A DNA stretch of 21,420 bases from an uncultured Roseburia sp. (GTDB lineage: Bacteria; Bacillota; Clostridia; Lachnospirales; Lachnospiraceae), in the NCBI GenBank assembly GCA_947070915.1, contig CAMTDY010000023.1, forward strand, positions 1 to 21,420. Reading direction: 5' to 3'. The notes below the pieces were generated by a model, which searched no databases, was not told the origin of the DNA, and worked only from the letters and a program-made list of their open reading frames with translations. Shown piece by piece: positions 1 to 7,215 of the stretch. Within the stretch, counting starts at the first letter, position 1. Every line of letters starts with the position of its first letter. Position numbers and translations under genes: made by a program.

Positions 1-88
1 GACAACGGGTAAGACTGCTAAGAGAAAGAAAGCAGTTGTGCAGCTGACAGAAGACAGCGCTGACATTGAGATTTTTGAAGGCCTGTAA
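1..88 (+). CDS. rplW: Ribosomal protein L23, 3' end only
   Basis: This is the C-terminal tail of an open frame that enters from before the window; the first whole codon is at base 2 and the stop TAA is at 86-88. The 28 visible residues include a basic stretch (KTAKRKKAVV) followed by QLTEDS and end in EGL. This resembles the end of bacterial L23, a 50S protein at the exit of the peptide tunnel, where it contacts trigger factor and SRP. Its position just upstream of rplB is the standard S10-operon order and supports the call more than the short sequence does. The remainder of the protein cannot be assessed here. Confidence 0.85.
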   Translation, partial: TTGKTAKRKKAVVQLTEDSADIEIFEGL

Positions 89-111
89 AGAATTTGAAGA
101 TAAATTCTTTT
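87..111 (+). promoter_or_regulatory. AT-rich hairpin overlapping rplW stop
   Basis: A perfect 9-bp inverted repeat (AAAGAATTT, 87-95, with AAATTCTTT, 102-110) starts inside the rplW stop codon and has a 6-base loop. It resembles a weak intrinsic terminator, but only a short T run follows, and rplB starts 38 bases later. It may be an RNA stability or processing element, or simply an AT-rich coincidence. Confidence 0.35.
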
Positions 112-148
112 GATACAAAGCAAGTTATTTTTGAAAGGAGTGTAACTC

Positions 149-994
149 ATGGGAATTAAGACATTTAACCCATATACACCTTCTAGAAGACAGATGACAG
201 GTTCTGATTTTGCGGAGATCACAAAGTCTGTTCCTGAGAAATCCCTGACGGTGTCCCTGAAGAAAAATGCAGGACGCAACGCCCAGGGAAAGATCACGGT
301 GAGACACCGTGGAGGCGGTTCTAGAAGAAAATATAGAATTATCGATTTTAAGAGAAATAAAGACGGAATTCCAGCAACAGTAAAGAGTATCGAGTACGAT
401 CCGAACCGTACGGCAAACATTGCCCTGATCTGCTATGCAGACGGTGAGAAGGCATACATTCTTGCACCGGCGGGACTGAAAGTCGGACAGCAGGTAATGA
501 ATGGTGAGACCGCTGAGGCAAGAGTCGGAAACTGCATGGAGCTGAAAGATATTCCGGTTGGTACACTGGTACACAACATCGAGCTTTATCCGGGACATGG
601 CGGACAGTTTGTCCGTTCTGCAGGAAACAGCGCACAGCTTATGGCGAAGGAAGGAAAATATGCGACGCTTCGTATGCCTTCCGGCGAGATGAGAATGGTG
701 CCCATCGTATGCCGCGCGACCATCGGACAGGTGGGAAATGCAGAGCATAACCTGATCAATATCGGTAAAGCAGGACGTAAACGCCATATGGGTATCCGTC
801 CGACGGTCCGTGGATCTGTTATGAACCCGAATGACCATCCACACGGTGGTGGAGAAGGTAAGACCGGTATCGGACGTCCAGGTCCATGTACACCTTGGGG
901 CAAGCCTGCACTTGGTCTTAAGACAAGAAAGAAAAATAAGCAGTCGAATAAGATGATCATCCGTAGAAGGGACGGGAAAGCCCTTGCCAAATAA
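149..994 (+). CDS. rplB: Ribosomal protein L2
   Basis: L2 is a large-subunit primary rRNA-binding protein needed for subunit association and for a functional peptidyl transferase centre. The 281-residue product is slightly longer than the usual 273-277 and is collinear with the family. The N-terminal OB-like region (about 45-125) carries RHRGGGSRRKYR. The C-terminal SH3-like region holds the conserved loop DHPHGGGEG, with the invariant histidine at about residue 230. The ATG follows GAAAGGAG at 7-8 bases. It sits between rplW and rpsS as expected. The unusual feature is downstream: 154 bases separate it from rpsS, and the last codons contribute a sequence (GCCCTTGCCAAAT) that is repeated in that gap. 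Confidence 0.98.
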   Translation: MGIKTFNPYTPSRRQMTGSDFAEITKSVPEKSLTVSLKKNAGRNAQGKITVRHRGGGSRRKYRIIDFKRNKDGIPATVKSIEYDPNRTANIALICYADGEKAYILAPAGLKVGQQVMNGETAEARVGNCMELKDIPVGTLVHNIELYPGHGGQFVRSAGNSAQLMAKEGKYATLRMPSGEMRMVPIVCRATIGQVGNAEHNLINIGKAGRKRHMGIRPTVRGSVMNPNDHPHGGGEGKTGIGRPGPCTPWGKPALGLKTRKKNKQSNKMIIRRRDGKALAK

Positions 995-1010
995 GATGAT
1001 TTAGCAAGTG

Positions 1011-1115
1011 GGCGGGGCAAGCGCTCCAGCCTTAGCAAAATAAGGCTTCAGCCCTTGCCAAATGACCATCAGATTATACAACGTCATGGGTACAGCCATC
1101 CGGCTTGCCCCTGAC
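1011..1115 (+). promoter_or_regulatory. Structured spacer between rplB and rpsS with alternative stems
   Basis: The rplB-rpsS gap is much longer than the others in this cluster. It contains a hairpin AGCCTTA-gcaaaa-TAAGGCT near 1028-1047. Around it, GGGGCAAG (1014-1021) can pair either with CTTGCC (1054-1059) or with CTTGCCCC (1104-1111). A third CTTGCC lies in the end of rplB (983-988). GCCCTTGCCAAAT occurs at 980-992 and again at 1051-1063. No promoter or T-rich terminator is evident. Mutually exclusive stems inside a ribosomal operon suggest an RNA control or processing site, but this is inferred from complementarity only. Confidence 0.4.
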
Positions 1116-1148
1116 CTATGGTTTTCTCAATAAAAGGAGGTAAATGAA

Positions 1149-1424
1149 TTGGCTCGTTCATTAAAAAAAGGACCATTCGCTGATGCGCATCTTTTGAAAA
1201 AGATTGATGCCATGAACGAATCTGGCGATAAACAAGTAATAAAAACCTGGTCACGTCGTTCTACTATCTTCCCTAGCATGGTAAGTCATACCATCGCAGT
1301 GCATGACGGTAGAAAACATGTTCCTGTATATATTACAGAGGATATGGTAGGCCACAAGCTCGGTGAGTTTGTTGCTACCAGAACCTATCGCGGACATGGT
1401 AAAGACGAGAAAAAAGGCCGCTAA
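1149..1424 (+). CDS. rpsS: Ribosomal protein S19
   Basis: S19 is a small-subunit head protein that forms a complex with S13 near the A-site finger. The 91-residue product has the conserved start ARSLKKGPF, the central TWSRRSTI and the C-terminal part VGHKLGEFVATRTYRGH, all typical of bacterial S19. The start is TTG, because this codon gives the conserved N-terminus and lies 8 bases after AAGGAGG (1134-1140). The nearby ATG at 1144 is out of frame. It follows an unusually long structured gap after rplB and is followed by two perfect hairpins before rplV. Confidence 0.97.
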   Translation: MARSLKKGPFADAHLLKKIDAMNESGDKQVIKTWSRRSTIFPSMVSHTIAVHDGRKHVPVYITEDMVGHKLGEFVATRTYRGHGKDEKKGR

Positions 1425-1426
1425 AA

Positions 1427-1469
1427 AAGAATTTTTTCAAAATTCTTGGAAAGTTTCTGCGAAACTTTC
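1427..1469 (+). promoter_or_regulatory. Tandem perfect hairpins between rpsS and rplV
   Basis: Two adjacent perfect 9-bp inverted repeats follow the rpsS stop. The first is AAGAATTTT (1427-1435) with AAAATTCTT (1439-1447). The second is GAAAGTTTC (1449-1457) with GAAACTTTC (1461-1469). Each has a 3-base loop, and no T run follows the second. Because rplV must be co-transcribed, these are better explained as RNA-stability or processing structures than as terminators. Confidence 0.45.
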
Positions 1470-1511
1470 GGCAGCATATATTGTTTTCAATTTTGAAAGG
1501 AGGTTTCATCC

Positions 1512-1898
1512 GTGGCTAAAGGACATAGATCACAGATTAAGAAAGAAAGAAACCAGAATAAAGATACAAGACCATCTGCTAAACTGTCATATGCCAGAAT
1601 GTCTGCCCAGAAAGCAGGATTTGTACTGGATGCGATCCGTGGCAAGGATGTACAGACAGCGCTTGGTATTTTAGCATACAACCCAAGATATGCATCAGCT
1701 GTAATTGAGAAGCTTTTGAAATCTGCAATTGCAAATGCTGAGAACAATAATGGAATGAATCCGGAAACTCTCTATGTAGAAGAGTGCTTTGCCAACAAAG
1801 CAACGACAATGAAGAGAATTCGACCAAGAGCTCGTGGTATGGCTTACAGAATCGAAAAGAGAATGTGTCATATTACAGTAGTCTTGAATGAGAGATAG
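1512..1898 (+). CDS. rplV: Ribosomal protein L22
   Basis: L22 binds 23S rRNA and its beta-hairpin lines the nascent peptide tunnel. The 128-residue product carries the family core: SAQKAGFVLDAIRGKDVQTAL, split across residues about 31-50, then the tunnel-hairpin region with RIRPRARGMAYRI and the C-terminal HITVVLNE. The start is GTG, placed after GAAAGGAGG (1496-1504). The N-terminal extension MAKGHRSQIKKERN is longer than the minimal family N-terminus and is basic, as in other Clostridia. The rpsC ribosome binding site begins right after the stop. Confidence 0.97.
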   Translation: MAKGHRSQIKKERNQNKDTRPSAKLSYARMSAQKAGFVLDAIRGKDVQTALGILAYNPRYASAVIEKLLKSAIANAENNNGMNPETLYVEECFANKATTMKRIRPRARGMAYRIEKRMCHITVVLNER

Positions 1899-1914
1899 TG
1901 AAAGGAGAGTAACA

Positions 1915-2595
1915 ATGGGACAAAAAGTTAATCCTCATGGTTTAAGAGTCGGCGTTATTAAAGACTGGGAGTCCAGATGGTTCGCAGAGCCGGAAGATTT
2001 TGCTGACAGTCTTGTGGAAGATTATAAAATTCGTAAGTTCCTGAAGAAAAAACTGTATCACGCAGGAATTTCCAAGATCGAGATCGAGAGAACAAGCGAG
2101 CGGGTTAAAGTTATCGTTTATACAGCAAAGCCAGGTGTGGTAATCGGAAAAGGCGGGTCTGAGATCGAGAAGCTGAAAGTGGAACTGGCTAAGTTCTCCG
2201 AGAAGAAGATCCTTGTGGATATCAAAGAAGTAAAGAGACCGGACAGCGATGCTCAGCTGGTAGCAGAGAATATCGCAGCACAGCTGGAAAACCGTATTTC
2301 CTTCCGCCGTGCGATGAAATCCTGCATGGGCAGGGCAATGAAAGCGGGAGCACAGGGTATCAAAACAGCATGTTCCGGACGTCTTGGCGGTGCTGATATG
2401 GCTCGTACCGAGTTCTACAGCGAAGGAAATATTCCGCTTCAGACACTTCGTGCAGACATTGACTATGGATTTGCAGAAGCGAACACAACTTATGGTAAGA
2501 TCGGTGTGAAGGCATGGATCTATCATGGAGAAGTACTTCCAACCAAAGGTGAAAAACCAGCCAAGGCTAGTGCAAAGGAAGGGAGCGATAAATAA
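1915..2595 (+). CDS. rpsC: Ribosomal protein S3
   Basis: S3 lies at the mRNA entry site of the 30S subunit and helps with helicase activity. The 226-residue product starts GQKVNPHGLR, the family signature. It has a type-2 KH domain with the GxxG loop VIGKGGSEI at about 76-84 and the C-terminal S3 domain with SGRLGGADMARTE and GKIGVKAWI. A longer in-frame frame begins at 1888 inside rplV, but ATG 1915 is chosen because it gives the conserved N-terminus and follows AAAGGAGAG. The stop overlaps the rplP start by one base (TAATG), indicating translational coupling. Confidence 0.97.
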   Translation: MGQKVNPHGLRVGVIKDWESRWFAEPEDFADSLVEDYKIRKFLKKKLYHAGISKIEIERTSERVKVIVYTAKPGVVIGKGGSEIEKLKVELAKFSEKKILVDIKEVKRPDSDAQLVAENIAAQLENRISFRRAMKSCMGRAMKAGAQGIKTACSGRLGGADMARTEFYSEGNIPLQTLRADIDYGFAEANTTYGKIGVKAWIYHGEVLPTKGEKPAKASAKEGSDK

Positions 2596-3032
2596 TGTTA
2601 ATGCCTAAGAGAGTAAAACGTCGTAAACAGTTTCGTGGTTCTATGAAGGGTAAGGCGCTTCGCGGCAACAAGATCACATATGGTGAATTCGGTATCGTTG
2701 CTACTGAGCCGGCCTGGATCAAGTCCAATCAGATAGAGGCAGCCCGTGTTGCCATGACCCGTTATATCAAGCGTGGTGGTAAAGTCTGGATCAAGATTTT
2801 CCCTGACAAGCCGGTTACAAAGACTCCTGCCGAGACTCGAATGGGTAAAGGTAAAGGTGCTCTGGAATACTGGGTAGCTGTAGTTAAGCCAGGACGCGTA
2901 ATGTTTGAGATCGCCGGTGTGCCGGAAGAAGTGGCAAGAGAGGCGCTTCGTCTTGCAACCCACAAATTGCCGGTAAAATGTAAGATCGTTTCACGCGCAG
3001 ACTTAGAAGGAGGTGCGGGCAGTGAAGAGTAA
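2595..3032 (+). CDS. rplP: Ribosomal protein L16
   Basis: L16 is a late-assembling 50S protein that organises the A-site tRNA elbow region. The 145-residue product has the basic N-terminus MLMPKRVKRRKQFRG and the central IEAARVAMTRYIKRGGKVWI. It ends with GVPEEVAREALRLATHKLPV, shown here exactly as the family core. The ATG at 2595 shares its A with the rpsC stop; a second ATG at 2601 would drop two residues, but the family usually begins MLxPKR. No good separate ribosome binding site is needed given the coupling. The 3' end overlaps rpmC by 11 bases. Confidence 0.97.
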   Translation: MLMPKRVKRRKQFRGSMKGKALRGNKITYGEFGIVATEPAWIKSNQIEAARVAMTRYIKRGGKVWIKIFPDKPVTKTPAETRMGKGKGALEYWVAVVKPGRVMFEIAGVPEEVAREALRLATHKLPVKCKIVSRADLEGGAGSEE

Positions 3033-3231
3033 AGAGTTCATGAATAATTTGAAAGATAAATCACTTGCTGAATTAAATGACGAGTTAGTAGCTGCTAAGA
3101 AGGAACTTTTCAATTTGAGATTCCAGAACGCAACAAACCAACTTGACAATACAAGCAGAATCAAAGAAGTTAGACGCAATATTGCTCGTATTCAGACAGC
3201 GATGTCTCTTGAGCAGAAGGCAGCTAACTAA
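3022..3231 (+). CDS. rpmC: Ribosomal protein L29
   Basis: L29 is a small two-helix 50S protein near the tunnel exit next to L23. The predicted 69-residue product contains ELVAAKKELFNLRFQNAT and RIKEVRRNIARIQT, the two characteristic helices. I place the start at GTG 3022 (MKSKEFMNNL), which lies 8 bases after AAGGAGG (3007-3013). An in-frame GTG at 3013 overlaps the Shine-Dalgarno itself and is unlikely. The gene overlaps the last 11 bases of rplP, so the rpmC ribosome binding site sits within the rplP coding sequence. Confidence 0.95.
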   Translation: MKSKEFMNNLKDKSLAELNDELVAAKKELFNLRFQNATNQLDNTSRIKEVRRNIARIQTAMSLEQKAAN

Positions 3232-3251
3232 ATGGAAAGGAGGATTTTGTT

Positions 3252-3506
3252 GTGGAAAGAAATCTTAGAAAAACTCGTACAGGTAAAGTTGTAAGTAATA
3301 AAATGGATAAGACCATCGTTGTAGCTGTAGTGGACAACGTAAAACATCCGCTTTATGGAAAAATCGTAAAGAGAACTTATAAATTAAAGGCTCATGACGA
3401 GCAGAATGAATGTAACATTGGTGACAGAGTAAAGGTTATGGAGACAAGACCGTTGTCCAAGGACAAGAGATGGAGACTTGTTGAGATTATCGAAAAAGCA
3501 AAATAA
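3252..3506 (+). CDS. rpsQ: Ribosomal protein S17
   Basis: S17 is an OB-fold small-subunit protein that binds 16S rRNA helices 7 and 11. The 84-residue product shows RKTRTGKVVSNKMDKTIVV, the central HPLYGKIVKRTYKLKAHDE and the C-terminal METRPLSKDKRWRLVEI, all diagnostic for the family. It uses a GTG start 8 bases after AAAGGAGG (3236-3243). The following 60-base gap to rplN holds only short hairpins (for example GTTAT-caga-ATAAC) and no promoter or terminator. Confidence 0.97.
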   Translation: MERNLRKTRTGKVVSNKMDKTIVVAVVDNVKHPLYGKIVKRTYKLKAHDEQNECNIGDRVKVMETRPLSKDKRWRLVEIIEKAK

Positions 3507-3566
3507 ACCGTTTGCTTCAGCAAAATAATTTCGTTATCAGAATAACCTTGAAAGGAGAGTATTGGA

Positions 3567-3935
3567 ATGGTACAGCAGGAAACAAGACTTAAAGTTGCTG
3601 ATAACACAGGTGCCAAAGAATTGCTTTGTATCCGTGTTCTTGGCGGTTCTGTTAGAAGATATGCGGCAGTAGGCGATATTATCGTTGCTACGGTCAAAGA
3701 TGCAACACCAGGTGGAGTTGTTAAAAAAGGAGACGTAGTAAAGGCTGTTGTTGTTCGTACAGTAAAAGAGATCCGTCGTCCAGACGGTTCATATATTCGT
3801 TTTGATGAAAATGCGGCAGTCATCATCAAAGATGACAAGACTCCTAGAGGAACCCGTATTTTTGGACCTGTAGCTAGAGAATTAAGAGACAAACAGTTCA
3901 TGAAGATTGTTTCTTTAGCACCAGAAGTATTATAA
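3567..3935 (+). CDS. rplN: Ribosomal protein L14
   Basis: L14 is a beta-barrel 50S protein that forms the intersubunit bridge B8 with 16S rRNA and contacts L19. The 122-residue product is the standard length. It has the typical start MVQQETRLKVADNTGAKE, then CIRVLGGS, VKKGDVVKAVVVRT and the C-terminal GTRIFGPVARELR, followed by FMKIVSLAPEVL. The ATG follows GAAAGGAGAG. It is in canonical position between rpsQ and rplX, with only 15 bases to the rplX start. Confidence 0.98.
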   Translation: MVQQETRLKVADNTGAKELLCIRVLGGSVRRYAAVGDIIVATVKDATPGGVVKKGDVVKAVVVRTVKEIRRPDGSYIRFDENAAVIIKDDKTPRGTRIFGPVARELRDKQFMKIVSLAPEVL

Positions 3936-3950
3936 GGAGGTGTCCCTGAA

Positions 3951-4259
3951 GTGGCAACATCAAAGATCAAAAAAGGCGATACCGTTCGTGTGATCGCCGG
4001 TGTAGATAAAGGTAAAGAAGGAAAAGTTCTTGAAGTTAAGAATGGAAAAGTGAAGGTTGAAGGCGTAAACATGGTGAAAAAACATGTGAAACCGAACCAG
4101 TCAAATGCAAAGGGCGGAATCATTGAAGAAGAAGCAGCATTTGACGTATCCAATGTAATGTATGTAGTAGATGGAAAGGTAACGAGAATCGGCTTTAAGT
4201 CTGAGGATGGTAAATCGAAAGTACGTTACGCAAAAGCTACTGGCGCAGTGATTGACTAA
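3951..4259 (+). CDS. rplX: Ribosomal protein L24
   Basis: L24 is one of the two assembly-initiator proteins of the 50S subunit. The 102-residue product has an N-terminal KOW motif (KKGDTVRVIAGVDKGKEGKV, about residues 7-26) and the family segment VEGVNMVKKHVKPN. The start is GTG, with AAGGAGG at 3934-3940 directly after the rplN stop. The C-terminal part (DVSNVMYVV, RIGFK) is normal for bacterial L24. Confidence 0.97.
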   Translation: MATSKIKKGDTVRVIAGVDKGKEGKVLEVKNGKVKVEGVNMVKKHVKPNQSNAKGGIIEEEAAFDVSNVMYVVDGKVTRIGFKSEDGKSKVRYAKATGAVID

Positions 4260-4281
4260 TGTGAGAGGAGGTACTGTTTAG

Positions 4282-4821
4282 GTGAGTAGATTAAAAGAGA
4301 CATACTTGAACGAGATCGTTCCGAGTATGCAGAAAAAATTTGAATATGCAAATGTTATGCAGGTACCAAAGCTCAACAAGGTTGTTATCAACATGGGCGT
4401 TGGTGAAGCAAAAGAGAATTCAAAGGTTCTGGATACAGCGATCAGTGATCTGGAGACGATCACAGGACAGAAAGCTGTTGTGACAAGAGCTAAGAAATCG
4501 GTAGCGAACTTTAAACTTCGTGAAGGCCAGCCGATTGGCTGCAAGGTGACGCTTCGCGGTGAAAAAATGTATGAATTTGTGGATCGTCTGATTAACCTCG
4601 CGCTTCCGCGTGTACGTGACTTCAGAGGTGTGAACCCGAATGCCTTTGATGGCCGTGGAAATTATGCACTGGGAATCAAAGAGCAGTTGATCTTCCCGGA
4701 GATCGAGTATGATAAAGTAGATAAGGTAAGAGGTATGGATGTTATCTTTGTTACTACCGCTCATACCGATGAAGAAGCACGTGAATTGTTGGCACAGTTT
4801 GGTATGCCGTTCAAGAAATAG
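4282..4821 (+). CDS. rplE: Ribosomal protein L5
   Basis: L5 belongs to the 5S rRNA particle of the central protuberance and contacts P-site tRNA. The 179-residue product is full length. It shows VPKLNKVVINMGVGEA, the segment ITGQKAVVTRAKKSVA, LREGQPIGCKVTLRG and the C-terminal FVTTAHTDEEARELL. The start codon is GTG, 10 bases downstream of GAGAGGAGGT (4263-4272). The stop is followed within 16 bases by the next gene, the zinc-type S14. Confidence 0.98.
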   Translation: MSRLKETYLNEIVPSMQKKFEYANVMQVPKLNKVVINMGVGEAKENSKVLDTAISDLETITGQKAVVTRAKKSVANFKLREGQPIGCKVTLRGEKMYEFVDRLINLALPRVRDFRGVNPNAFDGRGNYALGIKEQLIFPEIEYDKVDKVRGMDVIFVTTAHTDEEARELLAQFGMPFKK

Positions 4822-4837
4822 TTAGGAGGGGTTTTTC

Positions 4838-5023
4838 ATGGCTAAAAAGTCTTTGAAGATTAAGCAGCAGCGTCCGGCTAAATTCTCCACCAGAGAGTAC
4901 AGCCGTTGTAAGATCTGTGGTCGTCCACATGCTTACCTGAGAAAATATGGAATTTGCCGAATCTGCTTCCGTGAGTTAGCATACAAAGGCCAGATTCCAG
5001 GTGTAAAAAAAGCAAGCTGGTAA
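4838..5023 (+). CDS. rpsN: Ribosomal protein S14, zinc-binding type
   Basis: S14 sits in the 30S head near S3 and S10. At 61 residues this is the short C+ form. It retains both zinc-binding pairs, C24-x2-C27 and C40-x2-C43 (CKIC and CRIC), and ends in KKASW like most short S14 proteins. The strong ribosome binding site AGGAGGGG precedes the ATG. Zinc-dependent S14 encoded in the spc operon is the usual housekeeping form in Bacilli and Clostridia; a zinc-free paralogue elsewhere in the genome cannot be judged from this window. Confidence 0.97.
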   Translation: MAKKSLKIKQQRPAKFSTREYSRCKICGRPHAYLRKYGICRICFRELAYKGQIPGVKKASW

Positions 5024-5087
5024 GAGTAAGTAGTTTCACGAATAGAAGTGGACACGTATTAGCAAGTTGATTAAGGAGGAAAATCAA

Positions 5088-5489
5088 ATGACAATGAGCG
5101 ATCCTATTGCAGATATGCTTACAAGAATCCGTAATGCGAATACGGCAAAGCATGATACAGTAGATATTCCTGCTTCCAAAATGAAGACTGCCATCGCAGA
5201 GATTCTTTTGAAGGAAGGGTATATCAAGAAATTTGAAATCATTGAGGTGGATGGATTCAAATCAATCCACATCACTTTGAAATATGGTAAAGATAAGAAC
5301 GAAAAGATCATCTCTGGTTTGAAGAGAATCTCCAAACCGGGACTTCGCGTGTATGCCAACGCAGCAGATCTTCCTAAGGTTCTCGGCGGACTTGGTATCG
5401 CAATCGTTTCTACAAACAAAGGTGTTCTGACTGACAAAGAGGCCCGTAAGCTGAATGTCGGCGGAGAAGTTCTCGCGTTTGTATGGTGA
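5088..5489 (+). CDS. rpsH: Ribosomal protein S8
   Basis: S8 is a primary 16S rRNA-binding protein of the 30S platform and, in enterobacteria, the translational repressor of the spc operon. The 133-residue product begins MTMSDPIADMLTRIRNAN and carries the C-terminal block GLRVYAN, then GIAIVSTNKGVLTDKEAR and GGEVLAFVW. The ATG at 5088 follows TAAGGAGGA (5072-5080). The frame is open further upstream to a TTG at 5067, but that would overrun the ribosome binding site and lacks family support. I did not identify an S8-binding operator in the neighbouring RNA. Confidence 0.97.
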   Translation: MTMSDPIADMLTRIRNANTAKHDTVDIPASKMKTAIAEILLKEGYIKKFEIIEVDGFKSIHITLKYGKDKNEKIISGLKRISKPGLRVYANAADLPKVLGGLGIAIVSTNKGVLTDKEARKLNVGGEVLAFVW

Positions 5490-5543
5490 GTTTGGAATAA
5501 TAAGCAACAATCAACCTAGTAAAAATATAGGAGGTACGGCAAG

Positions 5544-6086
5544 ATGTCACGAATTGGAAGATTGCCTATCGCGGTACCTGCAGGCGTAACTGTAGATATT
5601 GCAGAAAATAATAAGGTGACAGTAAAAGGACCAAAGGGAACACTTGAGAGGGTATTACCTGCGGAAATGAAAATTGAGAAGGATGGAGAAGAGATCAAAG
5701 TTTCCCGTCCAAACGATCTGAAAAAGATGAAATCCCTGCACGGTTTGACAAGAACTCTGATCAATAACATGATCATAGGCGTAACAGAGGGTTATTCCAA
5801 AGAGCTTGAAGTAAACGGAGTTGGATACAGGGCTGCAAAACAGGGTAAGAAACTGGTATTATCTCTTGGATACTCACATCCGGTAGAAATGGAAGATCCA
5901 GAAGGATTGGAAGTTACTGTGGATGGTCAGAACAAGATTATCGTTAAGGGAATAGATAAAGAAAAAGTTGGCCAGTACGCTGCTGAGATCAGAGAGAAGA
6001 GAGCACCGGAGCCGTATAAGGGCAAAGGTATCAAGTACTCTGATGAAGTGATCAGGCGTAAAGTTGGTAAGACTGGTAAGAAATAA
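5544..6086 (+). CDS. rplF: Ribosomal protein L6
   Basis: L6 lies at the base of the L7/L12 stalk close to the factor-binding site. The 180-residue product has the duplicated L6 fold. It starts MSRIGRLPIAVPAGV, with VKGPKGTL in the first repeat. The second repeat holds GVGYRAAKQGKKLVLSLGYSH, seen at about residues 91-111. The C-terminus has the family signature PEPYKGKGIKY. A strong ATAGGAGG precedes the ATG; that ribosome binding site could pair partly with the upstream CCTA at about 5514. Confidence 0.98.
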   Translation: MSRIGRLPIAVPAGVTVDIAENNKVTVKGPKGTLERVLPAEMKIEKDGEEIKVSRPNDLKKMKSLHGLTRTLINNMIIGVTEGYSKELEVNGVGYRAAKQGKKLVLSLGYSHPVEMEDPEGLEVTVDGQNKIIVKGIDKEKVGQYAAEIREKRAPEPYKGKGIKYSDEVIRRKVGKTGKK

Positions 6087-6103
6087 GAAAGGAGTAAATA
6101 AGA

Positions 6104-6472
6104 ATGGTTAGTAAAGTAAATAGAAGCGACGTTCGCAGAAACAAACATAGAAGATTACGTAGCCGTTTGTCTGGAACTCCTGAGAGACCACGTTTGGCAG
6201 TATTCCGTAGCAACAATCATATGTATGCCCAGATCATCGATGATGTGGCAGGCAACACGATTGTTTCTGCATCAACTCTTCAGGGTGATGTGAAGGAAGG
6301 CCTTGATAAGACAAATAATGTAGAAGCTGCTACAAAGCTGGGTGCTGTTATCGCAAAGAAAGCACTGGATAATGGCATCAAAGAAGTAGTATTTGACCGT
6401 GGCGGTTATATTTATCAGGGTAAAGTAAAAGCGTTAGCAGATGCAGCAAGAGAAGCTGGTCTGGAATTCTAA
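6104..6472 (+). CDS. rplR: Ribosomal protein L18
   Basis: L18 binds 5S rRNA with L5 in the central protuberance. The 122-residue product has the basic N-terminal arm (RSDVRRNKHRRLRSRLSGT), then ERPRLAVFRSNNHMYAQIIDD and the family C-terminus VVFDRGGYIYQGKVKALAD followed by AAREAGLEF. The ATG follows AAAGGAG. It is 17 bases downstream of rplF, and the next gene, rpsE, begins 16 bases after its stop. Confidence 0.98.
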   Translation: MVSKVNRSDVRRNKHRRLRSRLSGTPERPRLAVFRSNNHMYAQIIDDVAGNTIVSASTLQGDVKEGLDKTNNVEAATKLGAVIAKKALDNGIKEVVFDRGGYIYQGKVKALADAAREAGLEF

Positions 6473-6488
6473 GCAAGGAGGAAAACTC

Positions 6489-6998
6489 ATGAAACGTGAA
6501 ATCATTGATGCTAGTCAGTTTGAATTAGAAGATAAAGTAGTATCAATTAAACGTGTAACCAAGGTTGTGAAGGGTGGCCGTAACTTCCGTTTTACTGCTC
6601 TTGTAGTAGTTGGCGACGGCAACGGACATGTTGGTGCAGGTTTAGGAAAAGCAATGGAAATTCCGGAAGCGATCCGCAAAGGCAAAGAGGATGCTATGAA
6701 GAAACTGGTCAAGGTACCGATCGATGAAAACGGAAGTATTCCACATGATTATATTGGTAAGTTTGGCAGTGCTGAGGTTCTTATGAAGAAGTCCCCGGAA
6801 GGTACCGGAATCATCGCAGGTGGTCCTGCCCGTTCTGTACTGGAGCTTGCCGGATATAAAAATATCCGTACAAAGTCTCTGGGTTCCCGGAATAAGCAGA
6901 ACGTTGTACTTGCAACGATCGCTGGCTTGAACGAGCTTAAGACACCGGAAGAAGTAGCTAAACTCCGCGGACTTTCCGTAGAAGAAGTTTTAGGTTAG
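6489..6998 (+). CDS. rpsE: Ribosomal protein S5
   Basis: S5 is a 30S protein involved in decoding accuracy and mRNA unwinding. The 169-residue product has an N-terminal double-stranded RNA-binding fold (VVSIKRVTKVVKGGRNFRF, about 17-35; GDGNGHVGAGLGKA, about 42-55) and the C-terminal S5 domain with GTGIIAGGPARSVLELAG. The frame extends upstream to 6441 inside rplR, but ATG 6489 is chosen since it follows AAGGAGGAAAAC and gives the expected N-terminus. It sits in canonical order before rpmD. Confidence 0.97.
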   Translation: MKREIIDASQFELEDKVVSIKRVTKVVKGGRNFRFTALVVVGDGNGHVGAGLGKAMEIPEAIRKGKEDAMKKLVKVPIDENGSIPHDYIGKFGSAEVLMKKSPEGTGIIAGGPARSVLELAGYKNIRTKSLGSRNKQNVVLATIAGLNELKTPEEVAKLRGLSVEEVLG

Positions 6999-7011
6999 GA
7001 GGGACTTTTTG

Positions 7012-7194
7012 ATGGCAGATAAATTAAAAATCACGTTAGTAAAGTCTACAATTGGTGCCATTCCAAAACACAGAAAGACAGTGGAGGCCCTGGGGCTCCG
7101 GAAACTGAACAAGACCGTTGAGATGCCGGATAATCCAGCTGTCAGAGGAATGATTCAGCAAGTAAGACACTTAGTAAAAGTTGAAGAAATCTAA
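7012..7194 (+). CDS. rpmD: Ribosomal protein L30
   Basis: L30 is a small 50S protein of about 60 residues that contacts 23S rRNA domain II. The 60-residue product reads KLKITLVKSTIGAIPKHRKT, then LGLRKLNKTVEMPDNPAVRG and ends VRHLVKVEE, which is the full family pattern. I choose ATG 7012, which lies 8 bases after TAGGAGGG. A TTG directly in front (7009) would add one methionine only. The rplO ribosome binding site follows the stop closely. Confidence 0.96.
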   Translation: MADKLKITLVKSTIGAIPKHRKTVEALGLRKLNKTVEMPDNPAVRGMIQQVRHLVKVEEI

Positions 7195-7215
7195 TTAACA
7201 AGGAGGTGGCAAACC

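Noticed and set aside
125..844. 239-codon open frame on the minus strand
   Set aside because: It is antisense to the conserved rplB gene and has no recognisable domain.
586..1038. 150-codon minus-strand frame reaching into the rplB-rpsS gap
   Set aside because: Most of it is antisense to rplB; Pro/Arg-rich with no family, and it does not explain the structure of the gap.
3392..4153. 253-codon open frame on the minus strand
   Set aside because: It lies opposite rpsQ, rplN and rplX, which are clear family members; its translation is a low-quality Ser/Thr/Phe-rich shadow without a ribosome binding site.
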